From an uncultured Colwellia sp. (GTDB lineage Bacteria > Pseudomonadota > Gammaproteobacteria > Enterobacterales > Alteromonadaceae): a stretch of DNA of 64,000 nucleotides. The notes beneath the pieces were generated by a model. The model did no database searches, was not told the DNA's origin, and worked only from the letters and a program-made list of their open reading frames with translations. The position numbers were made by a program, and so were the translations under genes. The stretch spans positions 216,017 to 280,016 of the forward strand of contig CAJXQM010000001.1 in NCBI GenBank assembly GCA_913058145.1, in the 5' to 3' direction. Below are positions 34,551 to 45,975 of the stretch, piece after piece. Position 1 is the stretch's first letter, and each line of letters opens with the position of its first letter.

Positions 34551-37500
34551 TTGATTAACCTTTATCCTGCCAACAAAATGGAAAATTTGTTAACGCTGCT
34601 TAATAAAATTTCCCAAGTCTCTCCCATAGGTGTTTTCAACCAAGAAGTGATTATTGTCCAGAATGCGGGTATGCAACACTGGCTTAACCTTGCCATCGCG
34701 AGTGACCGCGGAATTAGCATGAATATGCGTTACGCGTTACCTGCGCAATATTTATGGCAGTTAATAAGAACACTGGCTAGCGAAGATAAAGTACCTGAAC
34801 AGTCTCCCTATTCAAGAGAAGTATTGACTTGGCGAATTCATGCTATATTAGCAACTAAATCAGTGATGGATGATGAATTTTTTACACCTGCAACTCAATA
34901 TTGGCTTGATCAGAAAACCTTAGAATCAGAACTAGAATTTGCATCAAAAACGTCAAGTAAAGCAGATTTAAAACGGTATCAGTTAGCCGGTCAAATGGCT
35001 GACTTGTTCGAACAATATTTGATTTTTCGCCCAGAATGGCTTGATGGATGGCAACACGGTGAAGAAGTTATTCCGCTTAGCGCTGAGAATAAATGGCAAG
35101 CCAAGCTGTGGCAGTTATTGATTAGTGAATTACCTTATAACCCAGTTGAATTGCTTAATGATGCGATTGCCAATGTGGCTGATAAATTGAGTAATGATCC
35201 GAATATCCTGCCTAAACGCATGAGTTTTTTTGGTATTAATACCATGGCACCGATGTGGTTAAATTTTATCAATGCCTTGAGCGACTATATTGAGGTCGAC
35301 TTTTTTCATTTAAATCCCTGCTTTTCTTATTGGGGCGACATCATTAATGAAAAACAGGCAATAAAAAAACTATCTCATTGGTCAAATGGCGCGAATAACG
35401 ATGAACATTTATTTGTTGGTAATCCGTTATTAGCCAATTTTGGCCAACAAGGCCGTGAGTTCTTAGCGTTATTACAAAATTACAGCACGGTTAATATTGA
35501 ATTGTTTGTAAAAGCCAGTAACGACAATAGTGAAGCCGATGATAGTGCAAACTCAATGTCATCAGCGTGCATTTTGCATCAATTACAAAATGATATTTTA
35601 GAGCTAAGAGATGCAACAGAGCAATCTTCACCGTTGGTTGATGATTCAATCACTATTGTGAGTTGTCATAGCGCGCTACGTGAAGTTCAAGCGTTACATG
35701 ATTATTTACTTCATCAATTTAATGACTCATCTCATAAAAAAGATAAGCTAACACCAAAAGATGTGTTGGTAATGTGCCCACAAATAGAGCAATACGCGCC
35801 TTATGTTAATGCGGTTTTTACCCGTGGGTGGCAAGATTTAACCGACGAAGTACCGCCATTACCGTGTTCCATTGCCGATCGTAGTGCTAAAGACAGTGAT
35901 CCCTTAATAGCGGCTTTTAGCGAACTACTAACCTTACCTGACTCGCGCTTTCAAGTCTCTCAATTGCTTAGCTTTATTCGTTTATCAGCCGTTGCTAATA
36001 AATTCGCCATCAACGTAGAAGACAGTGAAAAGATTAGTCTTTGGTTACAACAAGCAACAATACATTGGGGCTTAGACCAAGCCCATAAAGAGGCATTGTT
36101 AGGAGAACAAGCCAGCAACAGTTTTACTTGGCAGCAAGGTTTATCCCGTTTGTTACAAGGTTTTGCTTATTCTGACGCGGACAGTATCTATCAAGACCAG
36201 CTGTTACTGGGTGTAGTCGAGGGGGGAGACGCTATTTTACTTGGGCAGTTAATGTTGTTTATAGAACAATTACAACATTTTTCACATCAGCTTAATCGTG
36301 CGAGAACGGCTAAAGCATGGCAGCTTTTCTTACTAACACAACTTGAGCTACTTTTTTCCACCCAACTTGTTTTTTCAACCAATACGGCTGAGCAAGCGAT
36401 TCACCAGACTAACATTCAAATTGATAACAGTATCGCCATTATTGAACAAGCAATCTCATCATTAGTGGAATATTGTGAACATGCACACTTTGATGAAGAG
36501 ATTGAATTAGCTATCATTGTAGATTTTCTTAATAATCATTTTAGTCAAGGCGATGCCAGTAAACAATTTATGGTTGGGCAAGTTACTTTTTGTTCTATGC
36601 TACCTATGCGTAGCATCCCGTTTAAAGTAATCGCGGTATTAGGGTTAAATGATGGTGAGTTTCCCAGACAGCGTCCTGCATTAGGTTTTGACTTGATAGC
36701 ACAAAGTATAGCTGTCTTGGGTGATAGATCTCGTCGCGGTGATGACCGGTATTTGTTTTTAGAAGCGCTTATTTCAGCCAGAGAAGCTTTATATTTAAGC
36801 TATCAGGGACGAAATATTAGAAATAATAATGAAAAACAACCGTCATTAGTGCTAAAAGAATTAATGGACTATCTGGCGCAAGGTTATGGTTGGCAGTTCA
36901 CGCAAGAAAACTCTCATGTTCAGCAAATGCCAATGCAGCCTTACAGTGAAGATAACTACACCGTTAGAGACACTGAATTAGGTTTTAAGCCTAGCTTTGA
37001 TGCTAACTGGTTAAGGTTAGGTCAACATGAGAAAATTGAAACAACACAAACTTCATTGTTGGTTGACGCGTGCGATATAGCGGATAATGTAAACACGTTA
37101 AGTGCGGCTGAAGTCATTCGTTTTTTCCAGCATCCAAGTAAAGTTTTTGCTCAGAAAGTACTTAATTTGTATTTAGATAGTAAAGAGGTCAGCCTTAATG
37201 ATGTCGAACCCTTTACGGCGGATCACCTAGATAATTATTTACTAAAACAAGACTTACTTGCCGCCAGTCTCGTGTCTAAAAATAGCATGACAATCGAACA
37301 AGTCATTAATACTGCATCTTTATCGGGTAAATTTCCAGACTTACCTAGTACCCCAGCACATTTTGATGAGGCACTTGATGCGAGTAGCCAACTTGCACAA
37401 GAGATTATCAGCCAAGGTTGTGATAATCCTGAGTTAGTTGATTGTCAAATAATGCTTAGCTATACCAATATAGCCGATAGCACAATTACGGGTAATTCAT

Positions 37501-38168
37501 CAGAACAAACCCTAACGCTTACCGCACAGTTACCCGTTAAAATTAGCCATGCGGGTACACAACTGGTTTTTTATCGTAGTTCGACTGCCAAACCTAAAGA
37601 TTTATTTACCTTGTATTTACATCACTTAATTGTGCAAGTGTGGCAACAACAAAATAGTGCGACAATCAATGATAGTACTAGCTCGCTTAATACACTTAAT
37701 CACCTAAGCCAGGTAGAGCAAACTCGTGGTTTTTACTTTAATACTAAGGGCCAAAAAGTTGAGCAATATTTTATTAGCAATGAAGGGGCTGAAGAGGCAA
37801 AGGCTGAGTTAACTATGCTATTGAGCGTTTATGCCCAAGGTCAAAAACAAGCGTTAATGTTAAATGGTGACTTAGCCGCTCAAGTGTTTAAAGAATCACT
37901 AGGCAAACGAATTGAGATAACGCAAGAGCGTTTCGATGAGTTTTGGCAAGGAAAAGAGGGGCCTGTAGGGGCTTTGCCCGGTTTTGGTAAAGATACTTAT
38001 ATTCATTACTTTTGGCAGCAATGTCCAGACGTTGACACCTTATTGCCGCAAATTGAATCTGTTTATCAAGGATTGTATCGCCGTGTTTTGAAGGAAAAAG
38101 TTGTAAAGGAAAAGGTGTCAAAAGCCAGTGCCAATACGGTAAAAACAACGAAAGGAACCAGTCGCTAA
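34551..38168 (+). CDS. recC: Exodeoxyribonuclease V gamma subunit RecC
   Basis: This 1205-residue protein is the Chi-recognising subunit of RecBCD, which repairs double-strand DNA ends. It begins INLYPANKMENLLTLL, close to the E. coli RecC start, and includes QNAGMQHWLNLAIA. RecC is an inactive helicase fold, and no intact Walker A is present. The TTG at 34551 gives the expected N-terminus; AGG lies 8 bases upstream. The stop overlaps the recB start (TAATG). The ptrA gene found between recC and recB in enteric bacteria is absent. Confidence 0.93.
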   Translation: MINLYPANKMENLLTLLNKISQVSPIGVFNQEVIIVQNAGMQHWLNLAIASDRGISMNMRYALPAQYLWQLIRTLASEDKVPEQSPYSREVLTWRIHAILATKSVMDDEFFTPATQYWLDQKTLESELEFASKTSSKADLKRYQLAGQMADLFEQYLIFRPEWLDGWQHGEEVIPLSAENKWQAKLWQLLISELPYNPVELLNDAIANVADKLSNDPNILPKRMSFFGINTMAPMWLNFINALSDYIEVDFFHLNPCFSYWGDIINEKQAIKKLSHWSNGANNDEHLFVGNPLLANFGQQGREFLALLQNYSTVNIELFVKASNDNSEADDSANSMSSACILHQLQNDILELRDATEQSSPLVDDSITIVSCHSALREVQALHDYLLHQFNDSSHKKDKLTPKDVLVMCPQIEQYAPYVNAVFTRGWQDLTDEVPPLPCSIADRSAKDSDPLIAAFSELLTLPDSRFQVSQLLSFIRLSAVANKFAINVEDSEKISLWLQQATIHWGLDQAHKEALLGEQASNSFTWQQGLSRLLQGFAYSDADSIYQDQLLLGVVEGGDAILLGQLMLFIEQLQHFSHQLNRARTAKAWQLFLLTQLELLFSTQLVFSTNTAEQAIHQTNIQIDNSIAIIEQAISSLVEYCEHAHFDEEIELAIIVDFLNNHFSQGDASKQFMVGQVTFCSMLPMRSIPFKVIAVLGLNDGEFPRQRPALGFDLIAQSIAVLGDRSRRGDDRYLFLEALISAREALYLSYQGRNIRNNNEKQPSLVLKELMDYLAQGYGWQFTQENSHVQQMPMQPYSEDNYTVRDTELGFKPSFDANWLRLGQHEKIETTQTSLLVDACDIADNVNTLSAAEVIRFFQHPSKVFAQKVLNLYLDSKEVSLNDVEPFTADHLDNYLLKQDLLAASLVSKNSMTIEQVINTASLSGKFPDLPSTPAHFDEALDASSQLAQEIISQGCDNPELVDCQIMLSYTNIADSTITGNSSEQTLTLTAQLPVKISHAGTQLVFYRSSTAKPKDLFTLYLHHLIVQVWQQQNSATINDSTSSLNTLNHLSQVEQTRGFYFNTKGQKVEQYFISNEGAEEAKAELTMLLSVYAQGQKQALMLNGDLAAQVFKESLGKRIEITQERFDEFWQGKEGPVGALPGFGKDTYIHYFWQQCPDVDTLLPQIESVYQGLYRRVLKEKVVKEKVSKASANTVKTTKGTSR

Positions 38169-41100
38169 TGTCTACCAATATGAATATGAAAAACTTAGAC
38201 GCAGCGACTATCCCTTTAACAGGACGACATTTAATTGAAGCCAGTGCCGGTACTGGTAAAACCTATAATATCACCCGTATTTATTTGCGATTAATACTAG
38301 AGCGAGAGTTAACAGTAGAAGAAATTTTACTAATGACGTTTACCAAAGATGCCACACAAGAGCTACGTGGAAGAATAGATGCGGGTATCCGTGACGCGTT
38401 AACTAACTGGCAAAATTTATGTGATAAAGATCCCTATTTTCAAGCCATCAGTGAGCGTGTAAATAGCGATAAAATTCAGTTTCTGCTAAAACGAGCCTTA
38501 TTATTTTTAGATGAAGCTGCGATTTTTACCATTCACGGCTTTTGCCAACGGGCATTGACACAACATGCTTTTGCTAGTGGCTTGCCCTTTAATGCAAGCA
38601 TGTCCACCAATAGCAATGATTTGATTTTAGAAGCGTGCCAAGATTGGTATCGACAACTGGCTAAACAAAACTGTGATGCCTTTACGTTAGTTGCTCAATT
38701 TTGGGCAACGCCAACGGCTTTTGTTAGTAATTTTGCCAAGGCTATTTCACATAGAACTGAGTTGTCTATACTTGATGTTCAAGACTTGGTTAATAAGTTT
38801 ACTCAATTAGCTAAGCAAGCTAACAGTGCTCTTATTGACAATATAAGTTTGCTTAACGAAGGCTTAGTAGCACACAAAAAAGATGACGAACAAGAAAAGA
38901 GGGCGGCCGAGTTAGTTAAGTTACAAACTTGGTTGGCGCAGTTAAGTGCGTGTGACAATGAACAAGCATTACTCGCTGTAATACAGCAACCCATGCCAGA
39001 TTACTTACTCCACGCTGGACGACATCCTAAGGCATTTAAAGCCGCACTCGCGCAAGTATTACAAAGCAGTAAACAAATTAAAGACGACGTTAAAAAATTA
39101 GCTGAAAATATCAATAAAGCCAAAGCTTATCAGATAGTTCGTACGGCTATTTATCAAATACGCCAGCAGGTTCAACAAGCGAAAGAGCAACATAACTTAC
39201 TCGACTTTGATGATTTAATAAATACGCTAGCCTATTGTTTAAAAAGTGAAGAAGATAGTCGGTTAGCACAAACGTTATTGGCGCAATACCCCGTTGCCCT
39301 TGTTGATGAATTTCAAGATACGGATCCCCAGCAATTTGCAATTTTGCAAGGTATTTACTACCAAGAGCCTATTAAAAAAATTCAAGGTGAAAAGTCTCAA
39401 GATCAAAAGGTTGATTCGGCGCTTTATCTTATTGGCGATCCTAAACAAGCTATTTATGGTTTTCGTGGTGGTGATATTTTTGCTTATTTAAGTGCTCGTA
39501 ATGACTGTGATTATCACTGGCTTATGGACACTAACTGGCGATCAAGCCCTGATATGGTTAATGCTTATAACCAGGTATTTTTGGGGGATGGTAATAATCA
39601 GGTGTTTGGTTACGGTATTCCTTATCAATCTGTACATGCAGGTAAAAAAGACGGTCAACCGAGTAACGAGCCGGATAACCAGTCGACTAAGCAATCTAAA
39701 GCGCTACAATTTATTCATTTTTCTAGTGAAGAGGATGATACCAAACAGTCAGTTAGACCCTTAATGGCAACATGGTGCGGTAATGAAATAGTCCACTTAT
39801 TAACAGATGAAGACATTAAGCCGCAAGATATAGCTATTTTAGTGCGTGATGGACGCGAAGCTGCTGATATCAAACAAGCATTGTTAGCGGCTAACTTGGC
39901 CAGCGTGTTTTTATCTGATCGAGCAAACTTATTTCACAGTGAACAAGCCAAGCAACTGATCAGTGTATTGAAGGGAATATTAACGCCTGAAGATGAACGA
40001 GTTTATGTAAATGCATTGGCCAGTGGTTTATTGGGCTTTGACGCCCCAACGTTGTATCAGCTTACGCAAGATGAAATGGCTTATCAAACGCTAAAATTTA
40101 GCTTTTTTGATTATAGAACGCAATGGCAACGACAAGGTTTTATTGCGATGGCGATAAACCTAATGCATCAGCACTTTAAAATTGTATTAGCGGATAAAGA
40201 TAGAGCATTAACTAACTTATTGCATTTATTTGAAATTTTACAATCAGCAAGCCAAAAGTTCCTACAGCCGCAAGAACTGCTTTATTGGTTTGAACAACAG
40301 TGCAGATTAGATAGTAAGGCCGCCAATAGTGAACTAGAAGCAGAACAACGCCTTGAAAGTGACGGTGATTTAATTCGGATAGTAACGCAACATGGCGCGA
40401 AAGGATTGGAATATCCCATTGTCTTTATTCCGTTTGCGACGCGTCATAAAGACCCACTTAAATTTGGTAATAAATCGGTAAGCTATATCGAATATCACAA
40501 TGAACAAGGTCAATTGTGCTTAAGTTTAGATGGCGATGAACAAGCGAAAGCGGCCATGGCTAATGAAGCTTATGCCGAAACCATTCGTTTGTTGTATGTA
40601 GCGATAACACGAGCAGAAAGCCGGTGTTATGTGTTTACCACACCATTTGATAAATATGCCTTATCGCCACTTGGCAAAACGCTGCAGTGGCAAGCAGAGC
40701 AAGATATAGTACAAAACTTACAACAATTAATGGCGAAATCACCGGAATCAATAGAGGTAAAACAAGTTTCATTTGACGCAATTGATAGTGATGTATATCA
40801 GCAGAACAATCTTGATTTAACGGGGTCATTACTACTCGAGGTAAGTCAGTTTCATGGCAAGATAGAACGTGATTGGTGGCTTAGTTCATTTTCAGCGTTA
40901 AGTAGAAACTTACGACACGGTGGAGTATCAAAACCAGATAGAGACACTGAGCTGTTAGCGACTGTTGATACAAGGCCAATGTACAATAAACTACTCTTAC
41001 GCTTTCAACTGGCAAAAGGTGCGCACACTGGTAATTTACTCCATGACATTTTAGAGCATAGTGACTTTGTTCATTCGCATGAAACAACAAGTAATTGGCA

Positions 41101-41899
41101 CGAAAGTATCAAGTGGCCGTTGGTTACGTATGGCGAATTAACAGCGGGTTTTACTGAAGACGATCTTGTTGTGTGGCTTGATGAAATAGTCGCAACACCG
41201 CTTATTTCAGAGCTAATGATTTCTGAACCCATAGTACTGACAAAGGAGATTGAAACAGGGACATCTTGTGATGATCACTTTTGTTTGGCTGATATTCCAA
41301 TGAACCAAACACTACGTGAGAGTGAATTTTATTTTCCAATGGAAGAGGCGAGTATTAGTGCGCTAGCTAAATTGCTAACCGATCACCGAAAGTCTGCATT
41401 GGTTGACCCAAATAAAATTTATGATGTGAATCACGTTAGATTACCAAGCTATCAATCATTAAAAGGCATGATGCATGGTTTTATTGATTTAGTCTTTGAA
41501 AAAAATGGTAAATATTATGTTTGTGATTATAAGTCTAGCCATTTAGGTGACGATTATTTTGATTATAATCATCATGCTTTACGTAACCATATTGAAAAAA
41601 ATTATTACGACTTACAGTACCTTATCTATAGCTTAGCGTTACATCGCTATTTACAGCAGAACGTGACTAACTATAATGCCGAACAACATTTTGGCGGTAT
41701 TTATTATCTGTATTTGCGTGGTATGACCCATGATAAAAAATACCGTGGTGCAGGTGTTTATTTTCGAAAAATCATGATTAATGAATTAACCGCATTAGAT
41801 TGCCTCTTCCTAGGTAAAAATGTAGGTGAAGAGCTAGATAAGAAGTCTTTAGACAAAGGCTCCGCAAGCCATAATGAATCGACTAGGGAGGAAACATAA
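38168..41899 (+). CDS. recB: Exodeoxyribonuclease V beta subunit RecB
   Basis: This 1243-residue protein is the 3'-5' helicase and the nuclease of RecBCD. Walker A is EASAGTGKTYN near residue 25, and the helicase motifs LLMTFTKDAT, VDEFQDTDPQQF, LIGDPKQAIYGFRGG, TQHGAKGLEYP and LYVAITRAES follow in order. The C-terminal nuclease has GFIDLVFEKNGKYYVCDYKSS, which holds the metal-binding Asp-Asp-Lys set, and YYDLQYLIYSLALHRYL. It overlaps recC by one base and is followed 2 bases later by recD. Confidence 0.95.
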   Translation: MSTNMNMKNLDAATIPLTGRHLIEASAGTGKTYNITRIYLRLILERELTVEEILLMTFTKDATQELRGRIDAGIRDALTNWQNLCDKDPYFQAISERVNSDKIQFLLKRALLFLDEAAIFTIHGFCQRALTQHAFASGLPFNASMSTNSNDLILEACQDWYRQLAKQNCDAFTLVAQFWATPTAFVSNFAKAISHRTELSILDVQDLVNKFTQLAKQANSALIDNISLLNEGLVAHKKDDEQEKRAAELVKLQTWLAQLSACDNEQALLAVIQQPMPDYLLHAGRHPKAFKAALAQVLQSSKQIKDDVKKLAENINKAKAYQIVRTAIYQIRQQVQQAKEQHNLLDFDDLINTLAYCLKSEEDSRLAQTLLAQYPVALVDEFQDTDPQQFAILQGIYYQEPIKKIQGEKSQDQKVDSALYLIGDPKQAIYGFRGGDIFAYLSARNDCDYHWLMDTNWRSSPDMVNAYNQVFLGDGNNQVFGYGIPYQSVHAGKKDGQPSNEPDNQSTKQSKALQFIHFSSEEDDTKQSVRPLMATWCGNEIVHLLTDEDIKPQDIAILVRDGREAADIKQALLAANLASVFLSDRANLFHSEQAKQLISVLKGILTPEDERVYVNALASGLLGFDAPTLYQLTQDEMAYQTLKFSFFDYRTQWQRQGFIAMAINLMHQHFKIVLADKDRALTNLLHLFEILQSASQKFLQPQELLYWFEQQCRLDSKAANSELEAEQRLESDGDLIRIVTQHGAKGLEYPIVFIPFATRHKDPLKFGNKSVSYIEYHNEQGQLCLSLDGDEQAKAAMANEAYAETIRLLYVAITRAESRCYVFTTPFDKYALSPLGKTLQWQAEQDIVQNLQQLMAKSPESIEVKQVSFDAIDSDVYQQNNLDLTGSLLLEVSQFHGKIERDWWLSSFSALSRNLRHGGVSKPDRDTELLATVDTRPMYNKLLLRFQLAKGAHTGNLLHDILEHSDFVHSHETTSNWHESIKWPLVTYGELTAGFTEDDLVVWLDEIVATPLISELMISEPIVLTKEIETGTSCDDHFCLADIPMNQTLRESEFYFPMEEASISALAKLLTDHRKSALVDPNKIYDVNHVRLPSYQSLKGMMHGFIDLVFEKNGKYYVCDYKSSHLGDDYFDYNHHALRNHIEKNYYDLQYLIYSLALHRYLQQNVTNYNAEQHFGGIYYLYLRGMTHDKKYRGAGVYFRKIMINELTALDCLFLGKNVGEELDKKSLDKGSASHNESTREET

Positions 41900-41901
41900 T
41901 C

Positions 41902-43890
41902 GTGCACGTTTACAACAGTTTTTTTCAAGCACAACAGCAGTTAGTTGATATTGAAGCCATTGATTATTTTTTTGCAAAAGAAATGCTCACCGCATTAAAA
42001 GAGTCGACCGAAATTTTAACCAAACCTTCAATCAAACTATCGATCACGCAAGAGCAAATCCTTACCCATGTGTTTTTCGCACTCAGTGCTAGTTTACGAG
42101 CAGGTCATACGTGTTTACCGTTAACTGAACTTGCGCAGCAACATTGGGCTGTCGCTGTTGACGATCAAGGGCAATGTAGTCATCAAGGTTTTATGTTTCC
42201 CGATAAAGACACATTATTCAATTGTCTAACAGTACTTAATATTAGCGCGGATGCACAGCACCCCATCGTATTTGAAAATAACCGTGTTTATATGCGTCGT
42301 TACTATCAATTTGAACAAACGTTGGCAAACGATATTAAATCACGGTTAACACAACGATTACCCACATCAGCAGAAAATATAAGCCGTGTCCTTCAACAAC
42401 TATTTCCATTAGTAAACGAGCAAGCACAAGAAATTGATTGGCAACAGATTGCGGTTGCCAATGCGATGAATAAAAACTTTACCGTTATTGTGGGTGGCCC
42501 CGGTACGGGTAAAACTTACACCGTAACCAAGTTATTGGCCGCTTTAGTTATGCTAAACACTAACACGGCCACTAACGAACTAAGTCATAACCCAGCCCTA
42601 GAAATAGCCTTGGTAGCACCAACCGGTAAAGCGGCACAACGTTTATCTGAGTCCATTATCAGTGCGATTACGGGCTTTAAAGCATTAATTAATGGGGATG
42701 TTTTAGCCGCGATACCAACAGAGGCGAAAACCATTCACCGTGTACTCGGTGTTATTCCTAACAGCCCAAACTTTAGGCACGATCAAAATAATCACCTTAG
42801 CTGTGATGTTTTATTAATAGACGAAGTCTCTATGGTTGATTTACCTATGATGACACGACTATTTAGGGCCTTAAAAAAAGAGACAAAAATCATCTTGCTC
42901 GGTGATGCCGATCAATTACCCTCTGTTGCTGTAGGGAGTGTTTTAGCCGATATTGCCCCTAGACCTCATTCTGGTTACAGCCCAGCTAATGCCAATTATT
43001 TAGCCCAAGTATGTCAATTAGATGTACAACAACTCAATCATGCATTCAAGCAAACAGACACTTATAGTGATCACCTTAGCTGTTTAATCACCAGTCGCCG
43101 TTTTGATAGTGAAGGGGGAATTGGCAGATTGGCTGCTCATGTTATCAAAGGTGAACATACACAAAGTTGGCAGTTGTTACAGGCCGCTAATGAAAAAAAT
43201 AAAAATCAGTTAGCCTTAGTTGAGGGGGATTTACACGATTGGCTATCATCGTTAATAAAAGAATATTATCAAGGTATTAGCCGTTGCGACAGCCTTGACG
43301 ATGCATTTGCTTTATTTGCTAAATTTCGTATTCTCTGTGTTACTCGCCAAGGCGAATTTGGTGTTGATGCAATTAATCAATGGGTAAAAGAGCAATTAGC
43401 AGTTAATACGTATCAACCTTGGGGACAATCTCACCAAAACTACCATGGCATGCCTATTATGATCAGTGAAAATGATTATCGCCTTGGACTTTTTAATGGT
43501 GATATTGGTTTACTATGGCATGCGAATAGCAATACTAGTACGAATGCTAGTGACAACGCTAGTCTCGATAGTAATCACCTAATGGCGTTTTTTGAACAGC
43601 CCAAAACAGCCGATGGCGAAACACATTATAAAACGCTATTGCCATCAAGATTACCAAAATATGACAGCGTGTATGCGATGACCATCCATAAAACGCAGGG
43701 CAGTGAGTTTGCGCATGTCGCCATGTTATTACCCAAACAAAGTAATAATTTACTGCTATCGCGCGAATTACTTTATACCGGCATTACTCGGGCAAAAACA
43801 CAACTGACGATTGCGAGCAGTAAGCAAACTTGGCAACAAGGGGTTATTAGTGCTGTAAAACGTTATTCGGGTTTAAAGACAGTAGGGTGA
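41902..43890 (+). CDS. recD: Exodeoxyribonuclease V alpha subunit RecD
   Basis: This 662-residue protein is the 5'-3' helicase of RecBCD. Walker A is VGGPGTGKTYTVTKLL, followed by APTGKAAQRLSESI, the Walker B segment LLIDEVSMVDLPMM, LLGDADQLPSVAVGSVLADI and a C-terminal AMTIHKTQGSEFAHV / LLYTGITRAKTQL. I chose the GTG at 41902, with GGGAGG about 10 bases upstream at the end of recB. A low-complexity SNTSTNASDNAS stretch near residue 545 is a probable lineage-specific insert. Confidence 0.94.
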   Translation: MHVYNSFFQAQQQLVDIEAIDYFFAKEMLTALKESTEILTKPSIKLSITQEQILTHVFFALSASLRAGHTCLPLTELAQQHWAVAVDDQGQCSHQGFMFPDKDTLFNCLTVLNISADAQHPIVFENNRVYMRRYYQFEQTLANDIKSRLTQRLPTSAENISRVLQQLFPLVNEQAQEIDWQQIAVANAMNKNFTVIVGGPGTGKTYTVTKLLAALVMLNTNTATNELSHNPALEIALVAPTGKAAQRLSESIISAITGFKALINGDVLAAIPTEAKTIHRVLGVIPNSPNFRHDQNNHLSCDVLLIDEVSMVDLPMMTRLFRALKKETKIILLGDADQLPSVAVGSVLADIAPRPHSGYSPANANYLAQVCQLDVQQLNHAFKQTDTYSDHLSCLITSRRFDSEGGIGRLAAHVIKGEHTQSWQLLQAANEKNKNQLALVEGDLHDWLSSLIKEYYQGISRCDSLDDAFALFAKFRILCVTRQGEFGVDAINQWVKEQLAVNTYQPWGQSHQNYHGMPIMISENDYRLGLFNGDIGLLWHANSNTSTNASDNASLDSNHLMAFFEQPKTADGETHYKTLLPSRLPKYDSVYAMTIHKTQGSEFAHVAMLLPKQSNNLLLSRELLYTGITRAKTQLTIASSKQTWQQGVISAVKRYSGLKTVG

Positions 43891-44076
43891 TATCAATGAT
43901 ATGTAATTTATTATCACCTCAAACCTACGCCAGATCTATACCATAAGTTAATAACAGGTTGAATTTTTTTGGATCTAATCATTCTAAATCAAGCTCAAGT
44001 TTAACAAAACTTGATATACTAACCACACAGAGTTAAGTAAACAGAGTTAACATACTTTTTAGGAAATAAAACCTCA

Positions 44077-44586
44077 ATGCAATTAATGAATATAGACAAA
44101 GCGCGTTATAGAAAAAACTTAAACATCGTTATCGTTGGCTTTATTGCAACATTATTAGTGTTAGCGTTGCTTTTTGGACAACTATTGATCCTCAGCTTTG
44201 AACAAGAAGGGGTCAATAATTTTAGATATAACTTATTGGGCGCTGTATTATCATTATTGGCTTGTATGGCTGTTCTACATACCTTAAAAATGTCAAATTT
44301 CTTTAAAGAAATTTATTATGTGTGGCAAATAAAACAACTACAAAACTTAATTTACCGTAAAGTAAAAAAAGTTAAAAAAGCAGCCAAAAATTTAGAACAA
44401 GATGCATTGATTATTTTAACTTTTTACTACCAAAGCCAACAACAAGTGTATCAACTTGATGATAATACGTTGACTATCAGTAAGGTAAATAAAGACCTAG
44501 CTGACTTACAAGAAACAATTACTAACAACAACTTAACGATTAGTGTGGAAAAATTTGATAAAAAACTGATCACTTCTTTTAAGTAA
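44077..44586 (+). CDS. DUF3087 membrane protein
   Basis: This 169-residue protein has two membrane segments (about 18-38 and 52-68) and a basic, helical cytosolic tail with RKVKKVKKAAKNLEQDALIILTFYYQ and DDNTLTISK. This pattern matches DUF3087, a gammaproteobacterial family of unknown function. AGGAAA precedes the ATG. It lies between recD and the infA terminator and is probably transcribed alone. Confidence 0.7.
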   Translation: MQLMNIDKARYRKNLNIVIVGFIATLLVLALLFGQLLILSFEQEGVNNFRYNLLGAVLSLLACMAVLHTLKMSNFFKEIYYVWQIKQLQNLIYRKVKKVKKAAKNLEQDALIILTFYYQSQQQVYQLDDNTLTISKVNKDLADLQETITNNNLTISVEKFDKKLITSFK

Positions 44587-44754
44587 TGTCACATTAGACT
44601 AAAGTGAAAAAACAAGGTAGATGCGTTGCCTATAATAGATATAGCCAAGCTACTGCAAGGTGTTTAATTAAGCATATATTAGAAAGCTAGTTAGGCAAAA
44701 TATTGCTTAAAGTGACTTGGGTATGTACCGAATAATCGACACGTTTATAGAGGA

Positions 44755-44788
44755 ACAAAAAAACCAGTACTTGTTAAAGGACTGGTTT
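44755..44788 (-). terminator. Intrinsic terminator of infA
   Basis: AAACCAGT at 44761-44768 pairs with ACTGGTTT at 44781-44788 around a 12-base loop. On the minus strand the stem is followed by an uninterrupted T-run (complement of A's at 44757-44763). It lies about 50 bases beyond the infA stop. Confidence 0.85.
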
Positions 44789-44840
44789 ATATATTTTTAT
44801 CATCAACTATATAGGTGTTTATCTACACTAACTATAGAAG

Positions 44841-45065
<225 letters not shown>

Positions 45066-45214
45066 CTAAACCTCTATATGTTGTGCAAATAAGCCAAAGT
45101 ATCTATTTAAATTATTAGAACGTTTGACTGATAAAAAAAGCTGCGCGAATGATGCCTAATTGCACGGCCAAAGTAAAGCTTTGTACCTGTTTATTTACCA
45201 TAGTCGTTGATTTT

Positions 45215-45946
45215 TTAGCCTGTGGAACACTTTCCTTCAACTAACTGCCATTCTAGGTTGATAAATCGTTCGTGTGGATAGTAACTATTTTTATAATTCA
45301 TTTTTTGACAAGCATCAATTTGATACCCTAAATATAAATAAGGTAACTTCAATTGTCGGCATAAATCAATTTGCGTAAGGATAGAAAAACGTCCTAGACC
45401 ATACCGTTTAAAATTAGGATGGTAAAAAGTATAAACAGCAGACAAACCATTAGTCAGCATATCAGTCACTGCAACACATATCAGTTGTTCCACGCCATCA
45501 ACAATAACCCATGTTTCAATAAATAGTTGCGTGGTTAACTGACTACTGAGAAAACTTTGAAATTGCTCAATGTTTGCTGGATACATACTGCCATCTTGAT
45601 GGAAGGTATTAATATAAGTTTCATAGAGCGGATAATAATACTCTTTAATTTGCGTTGAGTGCTTGATGGTGAAAATAGTATTACGTTTTAATGCGCGTTT
45701 TTGGCTTTTAGAAGGACTAAAATCATTAATTAATACACGAATCGATTGGCAAGCATCACAGTTTTCACAGTAAGGCCGATAAGATTGTTCACCACTACGA
45801 CGAAAGCCTTCAGTCATTAATATGCTATAACTATGTTTATTTTGCAGGCGTTCATCAACGGCAATTAATAAACGTTCTTCTTCATCAGGTAAGTAACTAC
45901 ACGGAAAGGTTTTGGTTATACCTACTTTAAAACTACTATCATTCAT
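45215..45946 (-). CDS. bpt: Aspartate/glutamate leucyltransferase Bpt
   Basis: This 243-residue protein transfers Leu from tRNA to proteins with N-terminal Asp or Glu, marking them for ClpS/ClpAP breakdown. Family marks are [12 protein letters not shown], the cysteine-rich [15 protein letters not shown], and the GNAT-like core [10 protein letters not shown] and [16 protein letters not shown]. Length is normal for the bacterial type. It is 29 bases downstream of aat on the same strand, so the two N-degron transferases form one operon. Confidence 0.93.
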   Translation of the reverse strand: MNDSSFKVGITKTFPCSYLPDEEERLLIAVDERLQNKHSYSILMTEGFRRSGEQSYRPYCENCDACQSIRVLINDFSPSKSQKRALKRNTIFTIKHSTQIKEYYYPLYETYINTFHQDGSMYPANIEQFQSFLSSQLTTQLFIETWVIVDGVEQLICVAVTDMLTNGLSAVYTFYHPNFKRYGLGRFSILTQIDLCRQLKLPYLYLGYQIDACQKMNYKNSYYPHERFINLEWQLVEGKCSTG

Positions 45947-45975
45947 ATGGCTACTTCTATTATATTAATAGCGTG